Positions 1 to 9,800 of a stretch of DNA of 23,919 bases are shown here, in pieces. Each line of letters starts with the position of its first letter. Position 1 is the stretch's first letter. Source of the stretch: CAZGVV01 sp964529155 (lineage in GTDB: Bacteria; Pseudomonadota; Alphaproteobacteria; Rickettsiales; SXRF01); NCBI GenBank assembly GCA_964529155.1, contig CAZGVV010000032.1, forward strand, positions 1 to 23,919. Direction: 5' to 3'. The notes beneath the pieces were generated by a model. That model was given only the letters and a program-made list of their open reading frames with translations, made no database searches and was not told where the DNA came from. Position numbers and translations under genes: made by a program.

Positions 1-168
1 AAGGTCTCGTGTGGTTGCAACCACCGCCCTCTACACGTGAGGGCGAACACTAACGCTATCGACTAAAACGAAGGACTAAGGACTACGATTAAGGGCCAAC
101 ACCAATGACTAAACCCTCTTTATACTGGCATCCCCCGACATGATCCACTATGGTCAGCGGCATTCTGT
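1..168. other. Leader region without a gene; 14-bp palindrome
   Basis: No convincing coding frame is present before the first gene. The stretch holds a perfect palindrome GTGGTTGCAACCAC at 11-24. The short word ACTAA recurs several times between about 50 and 115. A TATACT at 121-126 could be a -10 element for the downstream ATPase gene, but I see no good -35. This may be the 3' flank of a gene outside the window. Confidence 0.3.
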
Positions 169-1017
169 ATGCTTGACCCATCGCTCCTCACCCGTATTGC
201 CGAAGCGCTAGAGCGCATAGCGCCGCCTGCACCCATGCCTGTTGATCTTCAGGCAGCGGATACCTTTGTATGGCATACACATCCGCCTCAATTACACCCC
301 GTTCACGTAAATCGTATATACCTCTCGCTTTTGCACGGCATTGATGACGCACGCGATACGCTTCTGGCCAACACCCTTCAATTCGCCAAAGGCTTTCCCG
401 CCAACAATGCGTTGCTCTGGGGGGCACGGGGTATGGGGAAAAGCTCACTTATCAAGGCCGTGCATGCCACGATTAACCAAAGCCATCCCCACGCAGTCGC
501 ATTAGTTGAAGTGCATCGTGAGGACATCCACACCTTGCCACAGCTAATGCAGCAATTGCGTGCCTCGACCCGTAGATTTTTATTATTTTGCGACGACTTA
601 TCCTTCGATGCCGAGGACACCACCTATAAATCCCTCAAAGCCGCCTTGGAAGGCGGACTGGAGGGACGGCCCGTAAACGTATTATTCTACGCCACCTCTA
701 ACCGCCGCCATTTAATGCCGCGTGACATGATCGACAACGAACGCGCCTCAGCCATCAATCCCGGCGAGGCAGTGGAAGAAAAAGTCTCGCTCTCCGACCG
801 CTTTGGTTTATGGCTCGGGTTTCATGCGTGTAATCAATCCACTTACCTCACCATGGTTGACCGCTACGCAGACCATTTCCACCTCACACTTCCGTCCTCA
901 CAACTCCACACCGAAGCCCTGCAATGGGCTGCCGCCCGTGGCGGGCGCTCTGGCCGGGTAGCGTGGCAATTCATCACTGATCTGGCTGGACGACTGGGAA
1001 TTGCACTGAGCGCGTAA
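169..1017 (+). CDS. DUF815-family AAA+ ATPase
   Basis: A 282-residue P-loop ATPase. The Walker A motif is GARGMGKSS near residues 85-93. A Walker B-like strand, RFLLFCDDLSFD, lies near residues 142-153. A Sensor-1-like segment, NVLFYATSNRRH, follows near 170-181. The spacing and the N-terminal LLTRIAEALERIAP are typical of the DUF815 family of predicted AAA+ ATPases, and the length fits. The family's cellular role is not established, so I assign only nucleotide binding and likely hydrolysis. The ATG at 169 is the first start in frame and keeps the conserved N-terminus, although no strong Shine-Dalgarno is visible. The next gene, a SPOR protein, starts 76 nt downstream behind its own promoter-like sequence. 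Confidence 0.85.
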   Translation: MLDPSLLTRIAEALERIAPPAPMPVDLQAADTFVWHTHPPQLHPVHVNRIYLSLLHGIDDARDTLLANTLQFAKGFPANNALLWGARGMGKSSLIKAVHATINQSHPHAVALVEVHREDIHTLPQLMQQLRASTRRFLLFCDDLSFDAEDTTYKSLKAALEGGLEGRPVNVLFYATSNRRHLMPRDMIDNERASAINPGEAVEEKVSLSDRFGLWLGFHACNQSTYLTMVDRYADHFHLTLPSSQLHTEALQWAAARGGRSGRVAWQFITDLAGRLGIALSA

Positions 1018-1036
1018 ATTCTGCAATCTTTTCCCT

Positions 1037-1064
1037 TTGTATTTTACGCGCAGCCAATTATGAT
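1037..1064 (+). promoter_or_regulatory. Putative sigma70-type promoter for the SPOR gene
   Basis: TTGTAT (1037-1042) and TATGAT (1059-1064) are separated by 16 nt. This sits in the 76-nt gap between the ATPase stop and the SPOR protein start, so the start of transcription would be near 1071. The call is based on consensus match only. Confidence 0.4.
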
Positions 1065-1093
1065 GCGGCATCTTATCATAGGTTAATAAATAC

Positions 1094-2278
1094 ATGCGTT
1101 ACATACTTGCCTCTCTTTTCACCACCTGCGCCATGGTCGCCCTGACCAGCTCCGCGCATGCAAAAACCAATGCTGTTGACAGCGCATTTTTTGTACAGCT
1201 GGGCACCGCGGAAAACGAATCCATTGCTCAGGAAAAATGGGAGCATTTAAAAACCGAATACCCCACGTTGCTTGAAAAGCTGGATTTTGCCCCGCGCAGC
1301 ATCATCCCAGTTTCCGGCGGTGCCGCTGAATATCGCATGGAAGCAGGCCCCACCGCCAGCCGTGAAGCTGCTCAACGCATTTGCGCGCAGCTCATGGCCA
1401 AAAGTGTAGACTGTTTTATCGTTGAAGCTGCCGTTTTCAATGGTGCACCTTCCCGCCCCCGCAACACCGTGGCGGCAATTCCCATGGAAACGCCGTTAGA
1501 AGACGTGTCGCCTGCCATGCATATTGCTGAGTCTGGCGCACCGGCTCCGGCTGCACCGATTACGGCATTGACAGAATCAGATGAAGAATTTCCTTCCGTT
1601 CCAACGCCTTCAGGGCATGTGGAAGTATCCGAGGCCGTTGCCGTTTCGCCTAGCACCGAGCATAATGCCTCCACCCCCGGGTTTAATGGCCGCGTACGTG
1701 TCAGCGGGTTTGACAATGAGCAGAAAGCATATGATTTCTATCAAGAATTATATAAAGAGCTAGGCGCCAAAATTGGTAAGCGCGTGCATATCAGCCGCGC
1801 TCTGATTGCTAACAGCCCCCATAGCGGCGTCATGCTGTCCTTAAACGCCGCCAATGACGATGCCATCACCAGCATCTGCTCCACTGCTACAGAGCGGCAA
1901 TTAGGCTGCAACCGCGAAGCCATGGACACCACCGCCGTGGCTGATGCTTCATCGACCTCTGCGGCAGATTCCAGCCCCGCCGCCAACTCGCCCTTCTCCG
2001 TAGTAAAAGCCTCACATTTCTGGGTGCAGCTTGGTTCCTGGGGCTCAGAAGAGGAAGCACAAAGCCATTTTGACGCCGTACGCGATCATAATCATAAAAT
2101 CCTGGCCGCCTATGACGCCACCATCAGCCCACTTCCTGAAGGCAGCAAAAACGCCAGCAAAACCGTACGTCTGCGCGTAGGCCCTTTTGCCCAGCGAACA
2201 GACGCCCGCCGCATGTGCAACCGTTTGCATGCACGGGGAACTTCCTGTTTAGTGGTGCGTGATAGCGTAAATGAATAA
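1094..2278 (+). CDS. Secreted protein with three SPOR-like modules
   Basis: A 394-residue protein with a clear Sec signal peptide: basic start MRY, a hydrophobic core, and a cleavage site around SSAHA-KT (residues 19-25). SPOR domains bind denuded glycan strands of septal peptidoglycan. One SPOR-like unit begins at FFVQLGTAENE (about residue 32) and closes at DCFIV. A second clear unit begins at FWVQLGSWGSEEEA (about 310) and closes at TSCLVV near the C-terminus. A weaker third unit lies between them (GRVRVSGFDNEQKAYDF, about 199-280). The units are joined by low-complexity Ala/Pro/Ser/Glu linkers. The protein probably acts in the periplasm in cell-wall remodelling or division. No enzymatic domain is visible. 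Confidence 0.8.
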   Translation: MRYILASLFTTCAMVALTSSAHAKTNAVDSAFFVQLGTAENESIAQEKWEHLKTEYPTLLEKLDFAPRSIIPVSGGAAEYRMEAGPTASREAAQRICAQLMAKSVDCFIVEAAVFNGAPSRPRNTVAAIPMETPLEDVSPAMHIAESGAPAPAAPITALTESDEEFPSVPTPSGHVEVSEAVAVSPSTEHNASTPGFNGRVRVSGFDNEQKAYDFYQELYKELGAKIGKRVHISRALIANSPHSGVMLSLNAANDDAITSICSTATERQLGCNREAMDTTAVADASSTSAADSSPAANSPFSVVKASHFWVQLGSWGSEEEAQSHFDAVRDHNHKILAAYDATISPLPEGSKNASKTVRLRVGPFAQRTDARRMCNRLHARGTSCLVVRDSVNE

Positions 2279-2299
2279 AAAACACTGAATAAAAAAACA

Positions 2300-2329
2300 C
2301 TGGCATAGTCCGCTATGTTAAGCTATATA
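2300..2329 (+). promoter_or_regulatory. Putative tRNA-Asn promoter
   Basis: CTGGCA (2300-2305) is followed after 17 nt by CTATATA (2323-2329), about 27 nt before the mature tRNA 5' end. The upstream stretch also holds two near-identical A-rich words, AATAAAAAACACTG and AATAAAAAAACACTG (about 2274-2302). The -35 match is weak. Confidence 0.3.
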
Positions 2330-2355
2330 AACCCCGCTTTTCTGCGCATGCCCAT

Positions 2356-2430
2356 TCCCCGGTAGCTCAGTGGTAGAGCAACCGGCTGTTAACCGGTTGG
2401 TCGCTGGTTCGAATCCGGCCCGGGGAGCCA
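2356..2430 (+). tRNA. tRNA-Asn (anticodon GTT)
   Basis: A complete cloverleaf can be drawn. The acceptor stem is TCCCCGG pairing with CCGGGGA, with discriminator G and an encoded CCA (2428-2430). The D-arm is GCTCAGTGGTAGAGC. The anticodon stem ACCGG/CCGGT encloses the loop CTGTTAA with GTT at 2388-2390. The T-arm contains GGTTCGAATCC. The 3' part overlaps, on the other strand, the last codons and stop of a recombinase pseudogene, so this tRNA is the likely integration site of the downstream island. Confidence 0.97.
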
Positions 2431-2433
2431 TTT
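2422..2433 (+). repeat. Putative att core, left copy (tRNA 3' end)
   Basis: GGGGAGCCATTT spans the last bases of tRNA-Asn. The same 12 bases occur at 10626-10637, in the same orientation, beyond the right end of the accessory genes. tRNA 3' ends are common integrase targets. The match is short, so the call rests on its position together with the recombinase remnants. Confidence 0.4.
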
Positions 2434-2652
2434 ATCGAAATTGCTGTTTTTTGCAGTTTTTTGTGTATTTTCTAGTTTAATAATCTTTGCTGATTTTGCA
2501 ATTATATCAAATGGTTGTTTGAATTCTACTGCAAGACTTTTGCCGTCCCAAACCGAGTTCGATATAATATAATCAAGCAAACGGCGTTTTTCGGCGGGTG
2601 TCTGGCGAATAAAGAGATTATGCGCCGATTGCGCGAGTTCTAGGAGTTTTAT

Positions 2653-2788
2653 ACCTTCGTCAATATAGACATAATTGGCATTCTGGTGGCTACGGATGGT
2701 TTCCAGTAGTTTTTCCTGCTCCCTACGCCATTCCTGCGATTTAGCATCAAAGAAAGCCGTCGATATTTTGCCGTCCAGTTTGTCAATA
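2653..2788. repeat. 136-bp direct repeat, copy 1 (inside recombinase remnant)
   Basis: This segment matches 10280-10415 with two mismatches (at 2658 and 2761), in the same orientation. It encodes part of the coiled coil of the recombinase. Confidence 0.95.
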
Positions 2789-3596
2789 TACATGGTGTTG
2801 ATTCGTTGATCTAAGCGAGCGTGTTCAGCTTTAAGCCGCTCTATTGCTTCGTTATGGAATTGCTGCTTGTCCTCGTTACTATGCTTGAGTGCCTTTACCA
2901 TCCATTCCAGCACCGCCTGATCAAAGTGAAGCCGGTTTAATGCGTTGGCAAATTGTTCTTCAAATACTTCCTGACGGACATAAGCCGTATGACATACATC
3001 CTTCATATTGCCGCCGCAGCGATAATAGACGTATTTCCCTTTTTTCATTTCCCCTATCAGGGAAAATCCGCAATGCTGGCATTTGATTATCCCAGAAAAG
3101 GGGAAGCTGTGTTTAGTCTTCTTGCGTCGATTGCCAAGCTTGCTATCCAGTAAGTCTTAGACACGGAGCCATGCTTCTTTGCTCACAATAGGTTCATGGT
3201 TGCCTTGATAAGTTTTTCCGTTCCATTCAAATTCACCACAATAAATGCGGTTGTGTAACAATTTGTGGACAGTGGCCATAGGAACGGGATTACTGCTTTT
3301 CCGATAGCCCATACCAGCCTCACGCGACATTTTGGCTATTTCTTTAATTGAATGCCGTCCCGTAGCGTACCAATCGAAAATCTGTTTACCCGATACGACC
3401 GATGTGCCCACACCTTCTTCTCCGCCATCTGCATCGCAGCTACCGTTATCTTCTATCTCAATTAATGAGTCCTGAGCCTAGATAATTTTAAATTTAATGC
3501 ATTGACATTTAATAATAATTATTCTGAAATGTTTTCACAACCTAACAATATCAATAATGTAATCATTTCTTAATATTCTTAATAAGCTATAGCCCT

Positions 3597-3602
3597 TATA
3601 AT
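3597..3602 (+). promoter_or_regulatory. Putative -10 box for the repeat-tailed helicase
   Basis: A perfect TATAAT lies 29 nt before the helicase ATG in a very AT-rich stretch. No good -35 is spaced correctly. A separate TTGACA at 3502-3507 has no clear -10 partner. The 3478-3631 gap between the decayed recombinase and the helicase holds no gene. Confidence 0.35.
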
Positions 3603-3631
3603 GACTGCCTAATCTAAATAAGGCAGACTTC

Positions 3632-6608
3632 ATGCGTTCCAAGCTTATTACCCAATCAGATATACAAGAGTTCGGCAAGCGCCTTAGCGCGTATTGCCAG
3701 CGTGGAATGCGGACCGAAAAACCTGAGCATCGTGAGCACCAGGTAGAAGCGCACCAAGCCGTCATTAGTGATCTAAAGGATATGAAGCGGCCACAAAACT
3801 GGTGGTCACTGATGGTAATGGCAACAGGATCGGGCAAGAGCTTTACCGCAGGCAAAGAGATCAAAGCGTTCAATACGCCAGCAGGTGCAAAGCATCCGGT
3901 ATGGGATTACCCAGCGCTGATCGTGACTTCGCGCCTTTCGCTTACCGAGCAATTTAAGCATGATCTTGCTGAGACTACAGGCATTCCGGAATCTGCCATG
4001 GGCATTTTCTCAAGCGAATCAAAATCACCTGTGGAATTGCAGAAGCCGCTGCTGATTGTGCCATATCCCACTTTTATGAATCTCTCGAAAGCGGGAGCCA
4101 TTACCCCTAAGAATCGTCCGCTACTGGTACTCGATGAAGCACATAATGCAATCGGTGCCACGGCGATGAAGGAAATCCACGATAAATGGCGCTATAAATC
4201 GTATATTCAGTGTTGGACGGCCACCGACAAGGTGGGAAGGAAAACCGTGGCTCAAGTGCTGTTTGACGCTCACACCGATCCGGATGTAGATGATGCCACT
4301 TACCGGTTGACGCTGAAAGAAGCGGCAGAGCGCGGCATTACCGCTCCGCTCAAAAGCATGGTGCTGGAAACGCAGTTCGAATCCGGAGCAAAGCCAACTG
4401 CTGCCGGTGCATTCAGGCCTGAAGATGAGGAAAAAATAGTAAACCAAAAAGGGCGCATGCAAGCCTTGATTCGCCTTTGTCATGGCGATTACTTAGATAA
4501 ATTCGGAGTGGATTTCAGGGGCATGAAGACACTCGTCTTCGCACCTGGCGTTACGCATGGGAAAAATTTAGCAAAAGAGTTTAATAAAGTGTTTGGCGCA
4601 GGCTATGCGGTAGCGGTGAGTGGAGAAGATACCCCTCGCCATGAATTGAACAAGCGCAGAGAAGGCAGCATCGCTTGGCGCTTCCAACGCGGGGACCTTA
4701 AACAAGGCGATCCGAGAATTATCATTGCGGATAGGCTGATTGAGGAAGGCGTAGACTTGCCCGATGCGCAGCTATGCGTGGAGGAAGTACCCACATTCTC
4801 CGAACGTGTTGAAACACAGCGGGTAGGCCGCGTAGTACGCAAAGTGAATGGCAAGGAAGCGTATAGCGTCGTCATGCTGGATAAAGGCCAGGAAGGCGCG
4901 GCCATTATCGGTGAGATAGAAGGCTGGGAGTTGAAGCCGGAAGGTTTTACGTTTCCGGTAGCTAACCCACTAAGCAAGCGTATGGGTGGTAGAGGTAACA
5001 GCCTGCCGGATGGCTACCCGGATATAGAAGTGCGTGTGGTGGCGGATGCAAGGCATATTGAGGAATTCAGGCAACGGAGGAGAGATGAACTAGGGGATAT
5101 TCCGAAAACGCCGGAGGGGCAGGAATATGTGCAAGGGCCTAATCAGAAGAAAAAACATGAAAACGCTAAATACTATTTCTTTACTGCGGCATTCAACGCG
5201 CTTCCCGATACCGGCTTCTCACTGGACGACGGTAAGCATATTCCAAAGGATGAAGTAAGGAAAAAATTTGGCAGTGCCCGAGCCTATTACTACCATCCGG
5301 TCGCCTATGCTGCGTGGGACCAACGTTTTGCGAAAGAAAGATTAACTGAGATACCCACAACAACAGAGGGACTAGAGTATATAAAGGGGCCGACTAAAAA
5401 GAATAAAAACGCGGCATACAGATTCTTCATTGTGGAATTTAACGCCCTTCCTGATACCGGCTTTCCATTGGGTGACGGTAAACATATTCNNNNNNNNNNN
5501 NNNNNNNNNNNNNNNNNNNNNNNNNNNNNNNNNNNNNNNNNNNNNNNNNNNNNNNNNNNNNNNNNNNNNNNNNNNNNNNNNNNNNNNNNATATTCCAAAG
5601 GAGGAAGTAAGAAAAAAACTTGCTAGTGGGGCCTATTACTACCATCCGGTTGCCTATGCTGCGTGGGATCAACGTTTTGAAGAAAGATTAACTGAGATAC
5701 CTACAACAACAGAGGAACTAGAGTATATCCAAGGGCCAATTTCAACCCAAGAATCAAATAAATTCAATTTCTTTACTGCAGAATTTAACGCCCTTCCTGA
5801 TACCGGCTTTCCATTGGGTGACGGTAAACATATTCCAAAGGAGGAAGTAAGAAAAAAACTTGCTAGTGGGGCCTATTACTACCACCCGGTCGCCTATGCT
5901 GCGTGGGACCAACGTTTTGCGAAAGAAAGATTAACTGAGATACCCACAGCAGGGAAGGGGCAAACATATGTGCAAGGGCCGGTATCAGTTCATGAGGGAG
6001 TTAAATACGAGTTCTTCACCGCGGAATTCAAAGCCCTTCCTGATACCGGCTTTCCACTGGGGGGGGGTAAACATATTCCAAAGGATGAAGTAAGGAAAAA
6101 AGTTGGTAATACCTATTACTACCATCCGGTTGTCCGTGCCGCATGGGATCAACGCTTTGCGAAAGAAAAATTAACTGAGATTCCTATAACTTCAGAGGGT
6201 CAGGAATATGTACTTGGGCCAAATCAAAAACGTGAACAAACTAAACACAAATTCTTCACTGCGGCATTCGATGCCCTTCCTGATACCGGCTTTCCACTGG
6301 GCGGTGGTAAGCATATTCCAAAGGATGAAGTTAGGGGAAAATTTGGTACAGCCTATTATTACCATCCGGTCGCCTATGCTGCGTGGGATAAGGCGTTTAA
6401 TAATAGAAAGAGCATAATCGAGGCTGCGGATGCAGGCGATGGTGAAAAGAATGACGATACACCCGAGGGCGGGCGACAAACATCCCCGCACGGTGGTTTC
6501 TCTAACATAACTGACTTAAAAGCCAAACCTATCACCCAAAAAGACCTAACACCAGGCAGCAAGGATTTGAGACGCACAGGCCGTTCCAGAACTGTCGATG
6601 AGGATTGA
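3632..6608 (+). CDS. SF2 DEAH-type helicase with C-terminal ~80-residue tandem repeats (assembly gap inside)
   Basis: The N-terminal ~450 residues form a superfamily 2 helicase. Motif I is MATGSGKS with Lys69. Motif Ia is LIVTSRLSLTEQF. Motif II is DEAH at 168-171, and motif III-like is CWTAT. The second RecA lobe has KTLVFAPG, then DPRIIIADRLIEEGVDLP and motif VI QRVGRVVR at 396-403. From residue ~487 on, repeats follow with the core FNALPDTGFPLGDGKHIPK, then EEVRKK, YYYHPVAYAAWDQRF and LTEIPTT. A charged tail closes the protein. A run of 100 N interrupts the repeats. The bases beside the gap overlap by ATATTC (5484-5489 and 5590-5595). Joining there gives one open frame of 956 residues with five repeats, so the gap is probably a collapsed repeat. 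A possible RBS (AAGG) precedes the ATG. I do not recognise the repeat family. Nucleic-acid translocation is secure; the substrate and role are unknown. Confidence 0.85.
5090..6410 (+). repeat. Coding tandem repeats, unit about 240-252 bp
   Basis: Unit starts, taken at the Leu codon before T/G-E/D-I-P, lie at 5090, 5342, 5688, 5931 and 6171. Measured periods are 252 bp for the first unit, then 243 and 240 bp; the unit carrying the gap cannot be measured. The half-unit at 5590-5687 continues the one broken by the N run. The end FPLGDGKHIP through AAWDQRF is nearly invariant, while the segment after EYVQGP varies from unit to unit. Confidence 0.95.
5490..5589. other. Assembly gap (100 N) inside the helicase repeats
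   Basis: Exactly 100 N, a length that suggests a placeholder. The two sides share ATATTC, and overlapping them reproduces the repeat seen at 5822-5850 and restores frame. The true gap is therefore either no missing sequence or a whole number of repeat units. Confidence 0.9.
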
Positions 6609-6803
6609 GCTAATCCTGTTGAGATGTGACTACCTGTAAGGGGTAAAGCTCTCTTGATCTGCATCTGGCGCAGCGTCTATCAAATTGCTCTGCCTAAATA
6701 ATTACGCAAAAACTGCGTTATAGCCTCGAACTCACCTACTCTTTAGTTAAATTAGATGTTTTAGGTGCTACAGTTTGAATCCGGTTTATCTTTATAATCT
6801 TCA
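6609..6803. other. Convergent intergenic region
   Basis: 195 nt lie between the helicase stop and the convergent subtilase stop. I see no gene, and no hairpin with a T-run strong enough to call a terminator. Confidence 0.5.
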
Positions 6804-9800
6804 TTACCCAGGGGTTTGGTTACGTGCACTCAGCGTAACAATTCTTTCGTGAATAGAAGGTATTAACTGGCCATAATGAACTGCTGACAGTGTATTATCC
6901 ATTTTTTTATTTGGTTCTTCTTTGTGTGCAGGGCGTGCTGCCTTTAGTAAAGCATCGCGTTTTTCGATCAATTCCTTTAGCGGCAATTGGTGTGTAATAT
7001 GGGCTTTACCGTCCTGTACAGTTCCGATGCCGATGCGTATGCAGTTAAGATCAATTTCTTGACCCTTATCCTTATCCCGTGACCCCCTTAAGAGTGCTTT
7101 TCCATTGCCGATGCTTATGGAAGTAGCCTTATCATTTACTCCTATTCTCAGTTTAGAAATGTCTTCAGGTGCAATGATAATGGTAATATCTGCCTGTTTG
7201 GGCAATGTAGAAAAAGAGGATACAGCTGTGCCGTTCTTAAGCGGTAGATAGATATGCTGCCCTTCCTTTTTTATGCTAATATTAATGTCCGTATTTTCAT
7301 ATTCGCCATCCTTATTTTTAGATAATGGCAAGGGTGCAAGCAGGAGCCTCTCTTTATCGGTAGCTAAGTCTATTTTTTTGTGCCGGTCCGATTCATAGAG
7401 GTTTGTGGCGTCTTTAAGTAAGTAGATAGCTGCTGTTATTTCCGCAGGTTTTTTAGTGAGTTCATGCTGCAAAATTTGTGTTGAAGTCAAGGCTTTAGAG
7501 TTGAAAATATGTTGTTGCGTAGTGATGGCCTCATCTAGCCAGCCATGGCGATCATAACGCGATGCTTCCGTTAGGTCCTCCCCCCGTGCAGCTAATTTTA
7601 TGAGCGATTGTTTCTCAGATTCGCTTGCTGAATAGGTAGACAGCAATTTCTGTAATAACGTCTCCCCTTGGTTCGATGTTGCCTTGCTCAACGCTGGTTC
7701 CCGCTTGAGCACATACTCTAAAAGTTCCGGCTGCCCCGTGAGTCCAAAAGTAATGGGTTCGCGATTATAGTCACGTGCATACAGATTGCCCTCTTGTTCC
7801 TCCACAAGATACTTAAATACCTTTATGGACTCTTCGCGCGAATCTCTAAAATATACTATTACTTTTAGCGCTTCCAATAATGTTCGGTCTTCCATTTTTG
7901 CGCCATTAGCAAAGGCTAGTTTTAAAAGTTCCGTACGATTAGGCAAGTCGTGCGAAGCAACCAGAACCTCTGCCGGCGAATTGCTCTCTCTAAAGCGTTT
8001 TCCTTCGCTAGGGGCATGTATATCTGCATACCCATTACTTAGGAGTGCCTTGATTAAGACATGGTTTTGCATATGTGTGGCCATTTCAAAAGTGCTGAAT
8101 TGCGGTTGCCCGTTTTTCTCCACCATCCCGACCAATTTTCTAAAATCTTTCTCTTCTACTGCGTGCAATAAGGTCTGCCGATTTTTTGCAAACCCACGGT
8201 AATTGCTTTCAACTACTTTCTTTGCTGCATCGTACCGTTCATTAGCCATTTCACGCAGCAGGCGGAGATTCATGTAACCATTCGGTAAAACCGTCTGCGA
8301 GAGATCGAAGGTTTCCAGAGGAATTTCCTCCAAGCGTTTGATACTGCTATCCTTAACTCTTGAGAAATCCTCATGCTGCAGTGCTTCTTTGTGCATTCGG
8401 GCAAAATCGGGGCGTATTTTGTCAAGAAAGTGCCCCTTAGGAATGGCACTATTCAGACTAAAATATATCTCTTGAAGCGGCACACTGGATTGTAGCGTCC
8501 ATTCGCCTTTAGTAGGAGCCAACAGAAATCCGCTCGTTTCAGCGATACTGAACCCATTGGCATGTTCCGTCGATTTGGTAGGATATATTCTCAAACGCTG
8601 TTTTCCATCTGGTGAGACGAGGAAAAGCGCAGCGGCCTCTTCCCATCGATTGCTCCCCTCACGTTTTTCCTTAAAAAGCTCACCTGAGCGTAATCCCAGC
8701 GTTATGCTATTGGTCAGCAGATCATCCGCTACAGTGATTTTATAGGCATACTGACCATCTGGATTGGAAGAATGTTGCATTGGTGCAAGTAAGGGATATG
8801 CTTTATCTACCAGGGGTATGTTAGAGGCGGGATGTATCTTTGCATATTCCATCTGCTTTTGGAGGAGATCCGCTGCGCGCTCGCGCTGTGTGAGGCCCGG
8901 ACCGGCTTCAGGGCTGTAATAGTGCTCACCTGATAAGTTGTTGTATATTATATCGTCCGGAGAATGTTCATTGACCGTCTCTCCATTTTTTATGTACGTA
9001 CGGGTGATTGGTCCCGTTCGCACCCACATAGGCTTAGCGGTCAATTTAATGGCTGCGAGAATAGTATCTGCAGTATGTATTTTCTTTGGGTGATGATTGG
9101 AATAGGCAAATGCTTCTATAAGCGGTAGCACCACTTCCCCGCCGAAACGGGGGGTGGCGGAGGAGGTTCCGAGAAATTGCTCTGGCTTCTCATTAAGCAC
9201 TGCTTTTTTTGCATCTAGCGGAGAAACTAATGAAACGATATTAGCGTTCAAGCTGCTATAGTTTTCCAGTTTATAAGCAGTGATGGGGGGGCCAAAATGG
9301 TCTTGGACCGTAAATTCCTCAGCAGCGCCAACACGCATGCTGCGGCTGTCATATTGAACGGTATTATGTGGCAGCTTAGATAGGCTATTTTGATGATTAT
9401 GTTCATTGCCTGCGGCATTTACGAAAATAACATTCGGCCCATAATATTCCCGTAAGTATGCCGCCTCTTTTTTTCTGAACTCTTCAGAAACCAGCGCGTC
9501 ATCAACAATGTGCGTGCTATTGCTAATAATAACGTAATCGGATGCGCGATATAGTGCCTTTTCTTCGGCCTGCACATAGTTTGGAAATGAAATGCTTGTG
9601 TCGTCTTTCATCCAATTAGGGATTATTTTCTGCTTATCTTTTGGATAGACATAGCGATTGATGCGCAATACCGGCGGCGGATTGATTCCCGTCGATACAC
9701 GCGCGGCGTGGTAAGCCACGGAGCCTGTATTATATGCGTGCGAGAGATTATTATCCGTTGATTCATCCACCACGAGTAATGCTGATGTCCGGTGAGCAGG

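Larger units (their letters stand above)
2389..3477 (-). pseudogene. Large serine recombinase remnant, N-terminus missing and interrupted by a stop
   Basis: One minus-strand frame is closed to TAG at 3478-3480. It encodes the recombinase domain (GKQIFDWYATGRHSIKEIAK, then ATVHKLLHNRIYCGEFEWNG, PIVSKEAWLRV). It continues with the zinc ribbon (IIKCQHCGFSLIGE, then YVYYRCGG) and a long coiled coil (ERLKAEHARLDQRINTMY). A single in-frame TAA at 3157-3159 follows WLRV, where relatives usually have Gln, so a CAA-to-TAA change is likely. The N-terminal resolvase domain with the catalytic serine is absent. The frame's last residues (LPGPDSNQRPTG) are encoded by the antisense of tRNA-Asn, and its stop lies in the anticodon loop. 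This was a tRNA-targeting integrase and is now inactive. No intact recombinase remains in the window. Confidence 0.88.

Noticed and set aside
2889..3153. Two plus-strand open frames over the recombinase
   Set aside because: They lie antisense to the recombinase zinc-ribbon region, which has clear family motifs on the other strand.
5090..6410. Possible CRISPR-like array of regular repeats
   Set aside because: The period of ~240 bp, the open reading frame and codon-level conservation show coding repeats; no short direct repeats with spacers are present.
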